Source: an uncultured Bacteroidota bacterium (GTDB lineage Bacteria > Bacteroidota > Bacteroidia > Bacteroidales > F082). From it: 64,000 nucleotides of DNA. The stretch is from the NCBI GenBank assembly GCA_913009685.1, contig CAJVXP010000010.1, positions 1-64,000 on the forward strand, in the 5' to 3' direction. Below are positions 33,248 to 42,108 of the stretch, piece by piece. Every line of letters begins with the position of its first letter. Within the stretch, counting starts at the first letter, position 1. The position numbers were made by a program, and so were the translations under genes. The notes below the pieces were generated by a model that saw only the letters and a list, made by a program, of their open reading frames with translations, was not told the DNA's origin and did not search any database.

Positions 33248-33255
33248 TACATTTG
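33248..33255 (+). promoter_or_regulatory. -7 element for folC, implying a leaderless mRNA
   Basis: TACATTTG fits TAnnTTTG. Only four bases separate it from the folC ATG at 33260, so the transcript would start at or next to the first codon. Similar spacing is seen for the genes at 42109 and 57835. Confidence 0.5.
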
Positions 33256-33259
33256 CCGT

Positions 33260-34552
33260 ATGAACTACGACGAAACTATCCAATGGCTTTTCGACAGGTT
33301 ACCCATGTACCAGCGTGTGGGACAGGCTGCTTACAAAGCCGACCTCTCCGGCACAAAAACCCTGCTGGCGCAACTCGGTCAGCCACAGGAAAATTTCAAA
33401 GCCATCCACGTAGCCGGAACCAATGGCAAAGGTAGCGTAGCACATATTATTGCTTCCGTTTTGCAGCAGGCAGGTTACAAAACCGGACTTTATACTTCGC
33501 CACACCTGCGCGACTTTCGCGAAAGAATCAGAGTAAACGGTGAAATGATTCCCAAAGAAAAGGTGGTTGATTTTGTCGGGAGTTATCACAACGATTTTGA
33601 AAAGATTAATCCCTCTTTTTTTGAAATGACCGTGGGCATGGCTTACCGGCATTTTGCCGACGAAAAGGTGGATTTTGCGGTGCTGGAAACAGGCATGGGC
33701 GGACGATTAGACTCAACCAACATTTCAAATCCGGTACTTTCCATCATCACCCACATCGATTACGACCATACACAGTTTCTTGGAGATACGCTGGAAAAAA
33801 TAGCCGCCGAGAAAGCAGGCATTATTAAAAAAGGTATTCCTGTGGTTCTCGGTAGAAGACAAAAAGAAACCACGCCGGTTTTTGAAAAAGCCGTCAGAGA
33901 CAAAAACACATATCTCATTTTTGCGGAAGATCATTTTGAACTTCGAAAAATAGAGACCCGCAATCCGATGGAAAAACATTATGATGTTTGGTGTGACAAT
34001 AAACTCTATCTCGAAAATGTCAACAGCCCGCTTTTGGGTAATTACCAAATGGAAAATATAGCCACGGCATTGCAAAGCATCCTGGAACTAAACCAATCGG
34101 GGCATATCAAGATAGAAAAAGAAACGATACGCGAAGGATTGGAAAACACCGTTGCAAATACCCATCTGCTCGGTCGATGGCAAATTCTCAACAAAAATCC
34201 GCTAACCATTGCCGACACCGGCCACAACCGCGAAGGAATTATGGCCGTTCGGCAGCAGCTGCAGGAAACCGATTTCAGACATTTGCATTTTGTTTTGGGC
34301 ATGGTGTCTGACAAAGACCACGAAGAAGTATTGACTTTACTACCCACGAATGCAACCTATTATTTTTGCAAGGCAGACATCCCCCGCGGGCTGGACGCCA
34401 AATTACTAAAGGAAAAAGCTTTTAAAGCCGGGCTCAACGGTAGCACTTATCCCTCTGTAATGCATGCCTACAACTCGGCGGTAAACAATGCCGGTTCGCA
34501 TGACCTGGTCTTTGTGGGTGGCAGCACTTTTGTAGTGGCAGAAGTGATTTAA
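33260..34552 (+). CDS. folC: Bifunctional folylpolyglutamate synthase/dihydrofolate synthase
   Basis: A 430-residue Mur-ligase-fold enzyme that makes dihydrofolate from dihydropteroate and adds glutamates to folates. The start MNYDETIQWLFDRLPMYQRVGQAAYK is the usual N-terminus. The P-loop HVAGTNGKGSVAHIIASVLQQAGYKTGLYTSPHL, the ETGMGGRLDSTN segment, ITHIDYDHTQFLGDT and TIADTGHNREGI are all present. The likely promoter abuts the ATG. It follows the TonB operon by 79 bases but has its own -7 box, so it is probably a separate unit. Confidence 0.96.
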   Translation: MNYDETIQWLFDRLPMYQRVGQAAYKADLSGTKTLLAQLGQPQENFKAIHVAGTNGKGSVAHIIASVLQQAGYKTGLYTSPHLRDFRERIRVNGEMIPKEKVVDFVGSYHNDFEKINPSFFEMTVGMAYRHFADEKVDFAVLETGMGGRLDSTNISNPVLSIITHIDYDHTQFLGDTLEKIAAEKAGIIKKGIPVVLGRRQKETTPVFEKAVRDKNTYLIFAEDHFELRKIETRNPMEKHYDVWCDNKLYLENVNSPLLGNYQMENIATALQSILELNQSGHIKIEKETIREGLENTVANTHLLGRWQILNKNPLTIADTGHNREGIMAVRQQLQETDFRHLHFVLGMVSDKDHEEVLTLLPTNATYYFCKADIPRGLDAKLLKEKAFKAGLNGSTYPSVMHAYNSAVNNAGSHDLVFVGGSTFVVAEVI

Positions 34553-34692
34553 AAGCCAACTAAACAGGCTGGAAATCAGCCATTTAGCAGGCAGACAAGC
34601 CAGTCTGTTTCTCCATTGCTTATCTTTATTCTAAATATCTGATTCCGTAAAATTTTCTCTCTGATTTTAGGAAAGTTGTCCCGGTGATTTTT

Positions 34693-34700
34693 TACCTTTG
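34693..34700 (+). promoter_or_regulatory. -7 promoter element for the ALDH7-type gene
   Basis: TACCTTTG is a perfect TAnnTTTG match 38 bases before the ATG at 34739. The preceding 34553-34690 shows no other feature. Confidence 0.6.
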
Positions 34701-34738
34701 CAAACGTTTTAAAAAGAGTCAAATAAAAATATAAACAG

Positions 34739-36295
34739 ATGAGTATTAAACATAATAAGGAAGATATTCTCAGTAATCTGGGAATTGAAGCCATCAATCC
34801 GGGTGTATGCACCGGAACAGAATGGATAGATACGGATGGTGATATCACCACATCCTTTTCCCCCATTGATGGGAAGGAAATTGCCAAAGTAAAAAACGCC
34901 ACCCTTGATGATTACGAAGCAGTTATCGAAAAAGCCGAAGCCGCTTTTAAAGAATGGCGTAAAGTACCGGCTCCCATCAGAGGCGAGCTGGTTCGTCAGA
35001 TTGGCCTGGCACTGCGCGAAAACAAAGAGTACCTCGGTGCACTGGTTACGCTGGAAATGGGAAAGATCTACCAGGAAGGACTGGGCGAAGTGCAGGAGAT
35101 GATTGACATCTGTGATTTTGCCGTAGGACAGTCCCGGCTGATTAACGGTACCAATCTGCAATCAGAAAGAGTAAATCATCGACTGTCGGAACAATATCAT
35201 CCTTTGGGCATTGTCGGACTGGTAACTTCCTACAACTTCCCGGTAGCTGTTTGGGCATGGAACAGTGCTCTCGCCATCATTGCAGGTGATGTGGTCGTTT
35301 GGAAACCTTCTTCCAAAACCCCGCTTACAGCCATTGCAACACAAAGAATTATCACGAAGGTACTGAAAGACAACAATGTTCCGGAAGGAGTCTTTAACCT
35401 TGTGGTTGCCAAATCGTCGGTTATGGGCGACAACTTCCTGAGCGACAAGCGGGTCAGACTGCTTTCCGTTACCGGTTCCACAGCCGTCGGAAAACGTGTG
35501 GGCGGCATCGTTGGCAAACGTCTCGGAAAAACCATTCTGGAGCTGGGCGGTAATAATGCCGTCATCATTGCTCCGAGCGCCGATATCCAAATGGCCGTTA
35601 TGTCCACCGTATTTGGCACCGTGGGAACCGCCGGACAACGCTGTACGACCACACGCCGCGTGATTATTCACGAAGACATTTATGATGAAGTACGCGACAA
35701 GTTTATTGCTGCTTACAAAAACGTTGTTCCCCGTATCGGGAATCCTTTGGATGAAGATTATCTCGTAGGACCGCTTATCGATAAATTTTCTGTTGAGCTG
35801 TTTAGCAATGCGGTAAACAAAGTTCAGGAAGAAGGTGGTAAAGTGCTCTTCGGCGGCGAAGACCTTAGCGGCAAAGGCTTTGAATCGGGAAACTATGTGA
35901 TTCCCTGTATTGCAGAGGCTGAAAATCATTTCAAAATTGTGCAGGAAGAGACCTTTGCTCCTATTGTTTACCTCATCAAATACAAAGGCGACATCACCAA
36001 TGCCATTGAAATTCAGAATGATGTACCGCAGGGCCTTTCTTCGGCCTGCTTTACGCTGGACATGCGCGAAGCGGAGACTTTCCTCTCTTATGCCGGCTCT
36101 GATTGCGGCATTGCCAATGTAAACCTGGGGACTTCCGGAGCAGAAATCGGCGGCGCCTTTGGTGGAGAGAAAGATACCGGTGGCGGACGCGAGTCCGGAT
36201 CCGATGCATGGAAAATCTACATGCGCCGCCAAACCAACACCATTAATTTTGGTACTGAGTTACCACTGGCACAAGGAATTAAATTCGATATTTAA
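34739..36295 (+). CDS. Aldehyde dehydrogenase, ALDH7/aminoadipate-semialdehyde type
   Basis: A 518-residue NAD-dependent aldehyde dehydrogenase. The cofactor region shows GLVTSYNFPVAVWAWNSALAI and VTGSTAVGKRVG. The general base is Glu in TILELGGNNA and the nucleophile is Cys in GTAGQRCTTTRR. The C-terminal NLGTSGAEIGGAFGGEKDTGGGRESGSDAWKIYMRR is diagnostic of the ALDH7 (antiquitin, AmaB) group, which oxidises alpha-aminoadipic semialdehyde in lysine catabolism. No other lysine-degradation gene is adjacent. It ends at a strong intrinsic terminator. Confidence 0.92.
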   Translation: MSIKHNKEDILSNLGIEAINPGVCTGTEWIDTDGDITTSFSPIDGKEIAKVKNATLDDYEAVIEKAEAAFKEWRKVPAPIRGELVRQIGLALRENKEYLGALVTLEMGKIYQEGLGEVQEMIDICDFAVGQSRLINGTNLQSERVNHRLSEQYHPLGIVGLVTSYNFPVAVWAWNSALAIIAGDVVVWKPSSKTPLTAIATQRIITKVLKDNNVPEGVFNLVVAKSSVMGDNFLSDKRVRLLSVTGSTAVGKRVGGIVGKRLGKTILELGGNNAVIIAPSADIQMAVMSTVFGTVGTAGQRCTTTRRVIIHEDIYDEVRDKFIAAYKNVVPRIGNPLDEDYLVGPLIDKFSVELFSNAVNKVQEEGGKVLFGGEDLSGKGFESGNYVIPCIAEAENHFKIVQEETFAPIVYLIKYKGDITNAIEIQNDVPQGLSSACFTLDMREAETFLSYAGSDCGIANVNLGTSGAEIGGAFGGEKDTGGGRESGSDAWKIYMRRQTNTINFGTELPLAQGIKFDI

Positions 36296-36305
36296 TATTA
36301 TCACG

Positions 36306-36342
36306 GAGCTGTTTTATCACATTAAAACAGCTCTTTTTTTTA
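36306..36342 (+). terminator. Intrinsic terminator after the ALDH7-type gene
   Basis: GAGCTGTTTTA (36306-36316) and TAAAACAGCTC (36323-36333) form a perfect 11-bp stem with a 6-base loop, followed by nine T residues. Confidence 0.92.
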
Positions 36343-36359
36343 ACACAAAATTTTTTTCT

Positions 36360-37568
36360 ATGAAAATTAAATCATTTATCTTTTTGTTAGTCGCAGCATT
36401 TATGCTCAACTTTCAATCCTTTGCACAAAGCGACACAACCGCTAAAAAAGAAGTTAAAGGTTATCATTTCACGGATGAAGTTGTCGTACCCCACACATCC
36501 GTGAAAAACCAATACCGTTCCGGTACCTGCTGGAGCTACTCGGGCATCGGCCTTGTTGAAGCAGAGATCCTGCGTACCACAGGCAAAAAATACAACCTGT
36601 CTGAGATGTTCTGTGTAAACCACATGTACTCCGACAAAGCCATTAAATATGTGCGTTTGCACGGGAAAATGCAATTCGGTTCGGGAGCAGAAGATGAGGA
36701 TGTATTCCGTGTTATCAGAAAATACGGTATGGTTCCCGATTCGGTTTACAGCGGCATGCATTACGGCACCAAACTCCCCGTTCAGGGAGAACTGGATGCT
36801 GTTTTACAGAGTTTCGTGGACGCTGTTGTCTCCAATAAAAACCGTCATCTGACACCCGTTTGGCACAAAGCTTTTGACGAAATTCTGGCTTCTTATCTCG
36901 GAAAACTTCCCAAAACTTTTACTTACAAAGGAAAAGAATATACGCCACAGAGTTTCAGAGATATGACCGGATTTAATCCTGACAACATTGTGTCCGTAAC
37001 ATCTTTCAAAGACCATTCTTACTACAAAGCTTTCCCAATAGCTATTCCAGATAATTGGTTGTGGGCTTCTACCATGAATGTTCCTTTGAACGACATGATG
37101 GCTATTATCGACAATGCATTGAAAAACGGCTATACCGTTGCATGGGGTGCTGATGTAAGCGACCGTGGTTTTAACTGGAAAAAAGGCGTTGCCATTATTC
37201 CCAACAAAAATCCTAAACTTACCGGCAGCGACCAGGCCAAATGGGAAGCTTTGAGCCAAAAGCAACAACAAAAAGAGCTATATAACTTCGATTCTATTGT
37301 CCAGGAAGTTACCGTAACTCCCGAAATGCGTCAGGAACATTATGACAACTATCTCGTAACCGATGACCACGGTATGCAGATTGTTGGCATTGCCCGTGAC
37401 CAAAAAGGTGACGTTTTTTACAAAATCAAAAATTCCTGGGGAACCGACCAGATTTATCATGGATATTTTTACGCTTCCAAAGCTTTTGTTGAGCTGCAGA
37501 CTATTGGAATTGCCGTAAATAAAGAAGCTATTCCGAAAAAAATCAGAAAGAAAATGGGAATTAAATAG
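36360..37568 (+). CDS. C1 family peptidase (bleomycin hydrolase/aminopeptidase C type), secreted
   Basis: A 402-residue papain-fold cysteine peptidase of the C1B group. The ATG at 36360 gives a signal peptide MKIKSFIFLLVAAFMLNFQSFAQ; the longer open frame from 36159 lies inside the ALDH gene. Catalytic residues are visible: Gln in VKNQYRSG and Cys in SGTCWSYSGIGLVEAE, with His in DDHGMQIVGIARD and Asn in YKIKNSWGT. It probably trims peptides in the periplasm. A secreted bleomycin-hydrolase-like enzyme is common in Bacteroidota although the classical form is cytosolic. Confidence 0.93.
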   Translation: MKIKSFIFLLVAAFMLNFQSFAQSDTTAKKEVKGYHFTDEVVVPHTSVKNQYRSGTCWSYSGIGLVEAEILRTTGKKYNLSEMFCVNHMYSDKAIKYVRLHGKMQFGSGAEDEDVFRVIRKYGMVPDSVYSGMHYGTKLPVQGELDAVLQSFVDAVVSNKNRHLTPVWHKAFDEILASYLGKLPKTFTYKGKEYTPQSFRDMTGFNPDNIVSVTSFKDHSYYKAFPIAIPDNWLWASTMNVPLNDMMAIIDNALKNGYTVAWGADVSDRGFNWKKGVAIIPNKNPKLTGSDQAKWEALSQKQQQKELYNFDSIVQEVTVTPEMRQEHYDNYLVTDDHGMQIVGIARDQKGDVFYKIKNSWGTDQIYHGYFYASKAFVELQTIGIAVNKEAIPKKIRKKMGIK

Positions 37569-37588
37569 ATTCCTTTTTCAAAAAAGAC

Positions 37589-37625
37589 AAAAAAGCCGGG
37601 TGATATAATTTCGTCCGGCTTTTTT
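37589..37625. terminator. Bidirectional intrinsic terminator between convergent genes
   Basis: AAAAAAGCCGG (37589-37599) and CCGGCTTTTTT (37615-37625) form a stem with A and T runs on both sides, serving the C1 peptidase (+) and the antiporter gene (-). The stop codon of the minus-strand gene lies at its right edge. Confidence 0.88.
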
Positions 37626-39538
37626 TACTGTTCAGGCTTTCCCTGTATTATCTTCCGCACCTCTTGCAAGGCCGTCGGTGTTCCGAAAATATGCAGTAAA
37701 TCGCCCAAACGAAGGTAAGTCTCACCATGCGGGATAAAGGACGTTTTATCTCTCGTAATCATCATCAAAACGGCACCACTGTGGAAAGGCACCTCTTTCA
37801 GGTGTTTACCATCCATCGCTTTGTTGGTGATAGTAATCTCCTCAACGCTGTAGTTTTCAAATGTCTCAACCAAATCGTGGTAAGTTGTCGGCCGGAGTAT
37901 AAGGTTCTCAATGGCTGTAGCCAATATCCTGTGCAAATCGATGGACACCACGCCAAGACGGGTGAGTTTTTCCACACAGGGCATTTTACAGGCACGCATA
38001 ATTATCCGCTCATGTAGCAGCTCGTTACGCAGAAAGTTTACAATTTCATAATTTCTCTTATCATCCCCGGTTTCGACAACCACATAATTTTCAGGAGTTA
38101 GTTTAAGCTTCTTATAAATATCCGGATCTGCCCCATCGCCACTGACAATGAGCAGCCCTTTGCTATTTATTTCCTGAAAACGATCCTTGTCTTTTTCAAT
38201 AATTATCACTTTCTTTCCATGAATATTCATACGTCTTGCCAGCAAAACACCGGTGCTGCTACCACCAACAATCAACGTTTTCTCACCTTCGGCAAGTTTT
38301 ACGGGATTAACCCAATTGAAGATTGCCGGTGAAAGCAGGCAGGTAATCACTGCCATCAAGACAAAGCTTGCATTGATACCGGGTGTAATTACGCCAAGTT
38401 GCAATCCGATTGCGGAAGCAGCAATAATAAGGCTTAACCGCGACGACATTAAAAAGCCTGCCGCCACAGTCTTTTGCATGCCGAAAAGCCTTGTCCACAG
38501 CAGCGAAGGCACAATTTTTACCAGAAACAGCGTGAGCAGCAACAGCCCGAAAAATCCAAATAACGACTGGTCAAATTCTTTTAGTGCAACCGGGTCGAAT
38601 TGCATGCCGACCATGATAAAAAAGACAGGGATGATGAAGCCGTATCCCATGCCATCCAGTTTAATCATCAGCACCGAGCGCCCCTTGTGCAAAAGAGTGG
38701 ACAAAATTAAACCGCTGAGGAAAGAGCCAAGCAAAACCACCTCTTCGCTAATGTATTGCGAAAGCACCACAAAGATTAAAATCATAACTACCGTTCCGCG
38801 CACCCTGATTTGTGAGGCAGCATGAGAAAGCTGAAAAACCAGCTTTTTCAAATGACTAATATGTTTAATTCTGTTACCAAGACGGTAAGAAAGATAAAAC
38901 ACAAAGAAAAGAATCAGGATGTAAAGCAGCTCTACTTTAAAGCCGTTTTTTATGATAAAAGCCGTAAAAGTAAAGAGGATGATACTCAGGATATCTGCGA
39001 GAGCAGCAGAAATGATAATCATCTGACCGAAACGGGCGGATAGTTCGCCACGACTTTTCAACACCGGCAAAACAATGCCCACAGAGGTTGTCCCCATGAT
39101 AAGCGAAAAATACCAGACATGGGGAATATTTATCAAACGTGCCAGCAAAAGGGTTGCGCCATAAGATAAGGCGATGGCGATGACAAAATGTGCAATCCCT
39201 ACCAGCAGCGGATTTGCCACAAAGCGAGAATAGTTCAGCTTCTTTCTTGGAAAAGAAGCGATGATCTGGTCCATATCAATCTCCAGCCCACTGAGAAACA
39301 TCAGAAAAATAAATCCCGTTAACGCCAGAAATTCCAAAATATGAAAACTGACGGTAGCGTGATTTGTCAGGACAAAATGGCCAAGCAGATAACCAAAGAT
39401 AATTTCAACAATAACCGCCGGGATTTTTCTCAGCCTTAACAGAGACAGCAAAATAGGGACTATCCAGGCTACTATAGTAACCAGCAACAGCGGATAATAA
39501 TCAAAATGAAAGGACAGACTAAGCAGCATAAATAACAA
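37625..39538 (-). CDS. CPA2 cation:proton antiporter with TrkA (RCK) domains
   Basis: A 637-residue protein. Residues about 1-385 form a Na+/H+-exchanger domain of 12-13 helices (HFVLTNHATVSFHILEFLALTGFIFLMFLSGLEIDMD; TTSVGIVLPVLKSRGE). A cytosolic RCK_N domain follows (EKTLIVGGSSTGVLLARRMNIHGKKVIIIEKDKDRF) with its nucleotide-binding glycine loop, then a TrkA_C domain (about 550-637). This is the KefB/KefC-like layout, in which nucleotide binding gates K+ or Na+ exchange for H+. No KefF/KefG-type partner is nearby. With the two NhaD copies it is the third cation/proton antiporter in the window. Confidence 0.93.
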   Translation of the reverse strand: MLFMLLSLSFHFDYYPLLLVTIVAWIVPILLSLLRLRKIPAVIVEIIFGYLLGHFVLTNHATVSFHILEFLALTGFIFLMFLSGLEIDMDQIIASFPRKKLNYSRFVANPLLVGIAHFVIAIALSYGATLLLARLINIPHVWYFSLIMGTTSVGIVLPVLKSRGELSARFGQMIIISAALADILSIILFTFTAFIIKNGFKVELLYILILFFVFYLSYRLGNRIKHISHLKKLVFQLSHAASQIRVRGTVVMILIFVVLSQYISEEVVLLGSFLSGLILSTLLHKGRSVLMIKLDGMGYGFIIPVFFIMVGMQFDPVALKEFDQSLFGFFGLLLLTLFLVKIVPSLLWTRLFGMQKTVAAGFLMSSRLSLIIAASAIGLQLGVITPGINASFVLMAVITCLLSPAIFNWVNPVKLAEGEKTLIVGGSSTGVLLARRMNIHGKKVIIIEKDKDRFQEINSKGLLIVSGDGADPDIYKKLKLTPENYVVVETGDDKRNYEIVNFLRNELLHERIIMRACKMPCVEKLTRLGVVSIDLHRILATAIENLILRPTTYHDLVETFENYSVEEITITNKAMDGKHLKEVPFHSGAVLMMITRDKTSFIPHGETYLRLGDLLHIFGTPTALQEVRKIIQGKPEQ

Positions 39539-39678
39539 TTGGTAAAGAAATCCCGTGAATTATATCCTGGCTAAGATAAGCAAAATTTACTTTTTCCGCT
39601 TTGTTGTGAAGGTATCTCACTGTTAAAAATTTTCTCATTATTTTTTATCATACGAAAGCCGGCAATTTGATTTTACCT

Positions 39679-39802
39679 TATCTTTGCTTTTCGGTAACAC
39701 ATAAATTATGTTAGCGAACAACATCTTTCAAAACCACGTTCAGCCTGCTTCCTTCCGGGATGAGGTTATTCATTTTTCAGACGGTTTTTACCGTCTTTTT
39801 TT
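39679..39802 (+). promoter_or_regulatory. pyrB leader with promoter and possible attenuator
   Basis: The -7 box TATCTTTG is at 39679-39686. Downstream, AGACGGT (39779-39785) and ACCGTCT (39790-39796) form a 7-bp stem with a TTTT loop followed directly by a T-run to 39802. This has the form of an intrinsic terminator, 30 bases before the pyrB ATG and inside the predicted leader. An ATG at 39760 opens a frame rich in Phe, Val and Tyr that runs through the hairpin and into pyrB without a stop. The arrangement recalls UTP-sensitive attenuation of enterobacterial pyrBI. Confidence 0.55.
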
Positions 39803-39831
39803 ATGTTTTTTATCATCAAAATCAAACCTCC

Positions 39832-40752
39832 ATGATTAATTTAAAAAACCGGAGTCTGGTCTCCATAACTGATTACAGCAAAGAAGAGATTCTGAAAGTC
39901 CTCGACATCGCTGAAAATTTTGAAAAAGACCAGCGGCAGAAAATTCTTACTAACCATGTGATTGCTTCACTGTTTTTTGAGCCTTCCACCCGCACCCGGC
40001 TTAGTTTTGAAAGCGCCGTGCAGTATCTCGGCGGCAGCATCATCGGCTTTGCCAGTGCAGGCACTTCCAGTGTCAAAAAAGGCGAATCACTGAAAGACAC
40101 CATTCTTACAGTCAGCAATTACTCAGACCTCATCGTTATGCGCAACCCGCTGGACGGCAGCGCGCGGTATGCCAGCGAGGTTTCGCCCATACCAATCATC
40201 AATGCCGGCGATGGTGCCAACCAGCATCCGACACAATGTCTGCTCGATTTGTATTCCATCCGTAAGACGCAGGGAACGCTGGAAGACATTCACATTGCCC
40301 TCGTGGGTGATTTAAAATACGGCCGTACCGTCCATTCGCTGGTGCAGGCGCTGAGCCTTTTCAATGCCACTTTCCATCTGGTTTCTCCCGAATCACTAAA
40401 ACTGCCGAGCAGCGTAAAAAAATGGATTAAAGATGCCGGGCTGGAATATTACCAGTATACGGAGCTTTCGGATGTTATTCCCTTTGCCGATATTATTTAC
40501 ATGACCCGCATTCAGGGCGAGCGTTTCCCGGATCCCATAGAGTACGAAAAGGTGAAAAATTCGTACATTTTAGAAAACAGCATGCTGGAAAAATCTAAAG
40601 AGTCCATGCGTGTACTGCATCCGCTGCCCCGCGTGAACGAAATCAGCGAAGATGTGGACGACAATCCCAGAGCTTACTATTTTCAACAGGCAAAAAATGG
40701 TGTTTACGTCAGACAGGCACTTATTACCGCTATCTTAGGATTAAAAGGATAA
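39832..40752 (+). CDS. pyrB: Aspartate carbamoyltransferase catalytic subunit
   Basis: A 306-residue enzyme that joins carbamoyl phosphate and aspartate, the committed step of pyrimidine synthesis. The ATG at 39832 (MINLKNRSLVSITDYSKEEILKVL) matches family N-termini; the frame is open 24 codons further up, but that part is the leader. Carbamoyl-phosphate binding FFEPSTRTRLSFE, HPTQCLLDLY, the LVGDLKYGRTVHSL segment and HPLPRVNEI are present. It is followed 27 bases later by the regulatory subunit, so it forms an E. coli-type allosteric ATCase. Confidence 0.97.
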   Translation: MINLKNRSLVSITDYSKEEILKVLDIAENFEKDQRQKILTNHVIASLFFEPSTRTRLSFESAVQYLGGSIIGFASAGTSSVKKGESLKDTILTVSNYSDLIVMRNPLDGSARYASEVSPIPIINAGDGANQHPTQCLLDLYSIRKTQGTLEDIHIALVGDLKYGRTVHSLVQALSLFNATFHLVSPESLKLPSSVKKWIKDAGLEYYQYTELSDVIPFADIIYMTRIQGERFPDPIEYEKVKNSYILENSMLEKSKESMRVLHPLPRVNEISEDVDDNPRAYYFQQAKNGVYVRQALITAILGLKG

Positions 40753-40779
40753 AGAAAACAGCTTTAAAATTCTCAAAAC

Positions 40780-41247
40780 ATGAAAAACAAAAGAACAGAA
40801 CTGAAAGTATCGGCCATTCGCAGCGGCACGGTCATCGACCATATTCCGGCAGAAAACACTTTTCGCGTTTTTGCCATGCTCAACTTAGAAAACAGTGCCG
40901 ACCACGTTTATTTCGGCACCAATCTGGAGAGCCGGAAACTGGGAAAAAAAGGCATCATAAAAATCAGTAATATATTTTTCAAACCAGAGGAAATCAGCAA
41001 AATAGCTTTGGTTGCTCCCAATGCCACGCTCATAGAAATAAAAGACTACGAAATCGTCAAAAAAGAACAGGTTTTGCTTCCGGGGGAGATTCAAAAAATC
41101 GTGAAATGTGTCAACCCGAAATGTGTTACCAACAACCAAAACGTGCCGACGTATTTTAAAATTATATACGACCATCACGGGACTATGAAGCTGGCCTGCC
41201 GCTATTGCGAAAAGACCATGAGCATGGATGACATCGAATTTATTTAA
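40780..41247 (+). CDS. pyrI: Aspartate carbamoyltransferase regulatory subunit
   Basis: A 155-residue protein that binds CTP/ATP and confers allosteric control on PyrB. The N-terminal nucleotide-binding domain starts LKVSAIRSGTVIDHIPAE, matching E. coli PyrI closely. The C-terminal zinc domain has four Cys ligands in CVNPKC and CRYC. CTP, made by PyrG encoded at 58320, would be the feedback inhibitor. It is co-transcribed with pyrB. Confidence 0.97.
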   Translation: MKNKRTELKVSAIRSGTVIDHIPAENTFRVFAMLNLENSADHVYFGTNLESRKLGKKGIIKISNIFFKPEEISKIALVAPNATLIEIKDYEIVKKEQVLLPGEIQKIVKCVNPKCVTNNQNVPTYFKIIYDHHGTMKLACRYCEKTMSMDDIEFI

Positions 41248-41352
41248 ATAGCGCTTACAAGAATATCCGGGAAAATCCCGGCGGATTTCCTATTTTTACC
41301 TTTCCCAAAATGCTTTAGGAACGATTTTGATTTTGGTATAAACAATAAAGGC

Positions 41353-42027
41353 ATGGCCGTTAAAAAACATCCCGTTCTCCGGCTGATAGAACAGGGCGAA
41401 GGATTGCATTTGGACTTTAAATTTGAGGTTTCGGATGCCCCTAAATTTGCCCGTTCGCTGGTGGCTTTTGCCAATACCGATGGCGGCACGTTGCTTATCG
41501 GCGTGAAAGACAACGGGAAAATCGCCGGAATTCGTTCGGAGGAGGAGTTTTATATGATTCAGAATGCTGCCATGCGCTACTGCACACCTGAAGTTTCGTT
41601 TCAAACCAAAGAGTGGCAGATACAGGGAAAGAAAGTGCTGGAAGTTATCATTCCCAAACCTGTCCCGGCTCAGACGGGAGGGAACCTGATTCCTTATAAA
41701 GCGCCTGATAAAAATGGGAAACCTAAAGCTTTTATACGTATTGACGACGAAAACATGCTGGTTAGCGGGGTGCAAATGAAAATCTGGCAAAAACAAAAAA
41801 ACAGGAAAGAGGTTCGCTTTTCCAACAGTTCCGAAGAAAAAACCCTGCTTGCCTGCCTGAAAGAAAATGAACAACTTTCGCTTTCTGATCTCAAAAGAAA
41901 TTGCGGCCTCTCCTCTTTCAAGACCGAAAAACTGCTGGCCGATTTTGTGATTCTCGGACTTGTAAAAATGGAAACAACGGCGGGAGGAGATTTTTTCTCG
42001 CTGGAAAATGTTCCGGAGTTGATTTAA
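41353..42027 (+). CDS. AlbA_2/Schlafen-type putative nucleic-acid-binding protein with winged helix
   Basis: A 224-residue protein. Residues about 10-130 show the AlbA_2 (AAA_4, Schlafen-core-like) pattern: EQGEGLHLDFKFEV, ARSLVAFANTDGGTLLIGVKDNGKIAG and IPYKAPDKNGKPKAFIRI. The C-terminal 70 residues (EEKTLLACLKENEQLSLSDLKRNCGLSSFKTEKLLADFVILGLVKME) look like a winged helix-turn-helix. Such proteins are often called transcriptional regulators or ATP-binding proteins, but no Walker motif is seen and no target is known. It lies between pyrI and a barrel protein gene. Confidence 0.8.
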   Translation: MAVKKHPVLRLIEQGEGLHLDFKFEVSDAPKFARSLVAFANTDGGTLLIGVKDNGKIAGIRSEEEFYMIQNAAMRYCTPEVSFQTKEWQIQGKKVLEVIIPKPVPAQTGGNLIPYKAPDKNGKPKAFIRIDDENMLVSGVQMKIWQKQKNRKEVRFSNSSEEKTLLACLKENEQLSLSDLKRNCGLSSFKTEKLLADFVILGLVKMETTAGGDFFSLENVPELI

Positions 42028-42094
42028 GACGATCAGGGAAAAAAGAATATATTGGCAGATTCAAAAGCTACCGCTACAATTACAGGATTATTCG

Positions 42095-42102
42095 TACTTT
42101 TG
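42095..42102 (+). promoter_or_regulatory. -7 element abutting the ATG at 42109
   Basis: TACTTTTG fits TAnnTTTG and ends six bases before the start codon, predicting an essentially leaderless transcript for the barrel protein gene. Confidence 0.5.
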
Positions 42103-42108
42103 TAATCT

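Noticed and set aside
35162-36232. 356-codon open frame on the minus strand opposite the aldehyde dehydrogenase
   Set aside because: Antisense shadow. The + strand frame has all ALDH7 catalytic motifs and the minus-strand protein has none.
41353-42027. Toxin-antitoxin or defence (Schlafen) system
   Set aside because: The AlbA_2-like protein has no partner gene, nuclease motif or defence neighbours; it sits among housekeeping and envelope genes.
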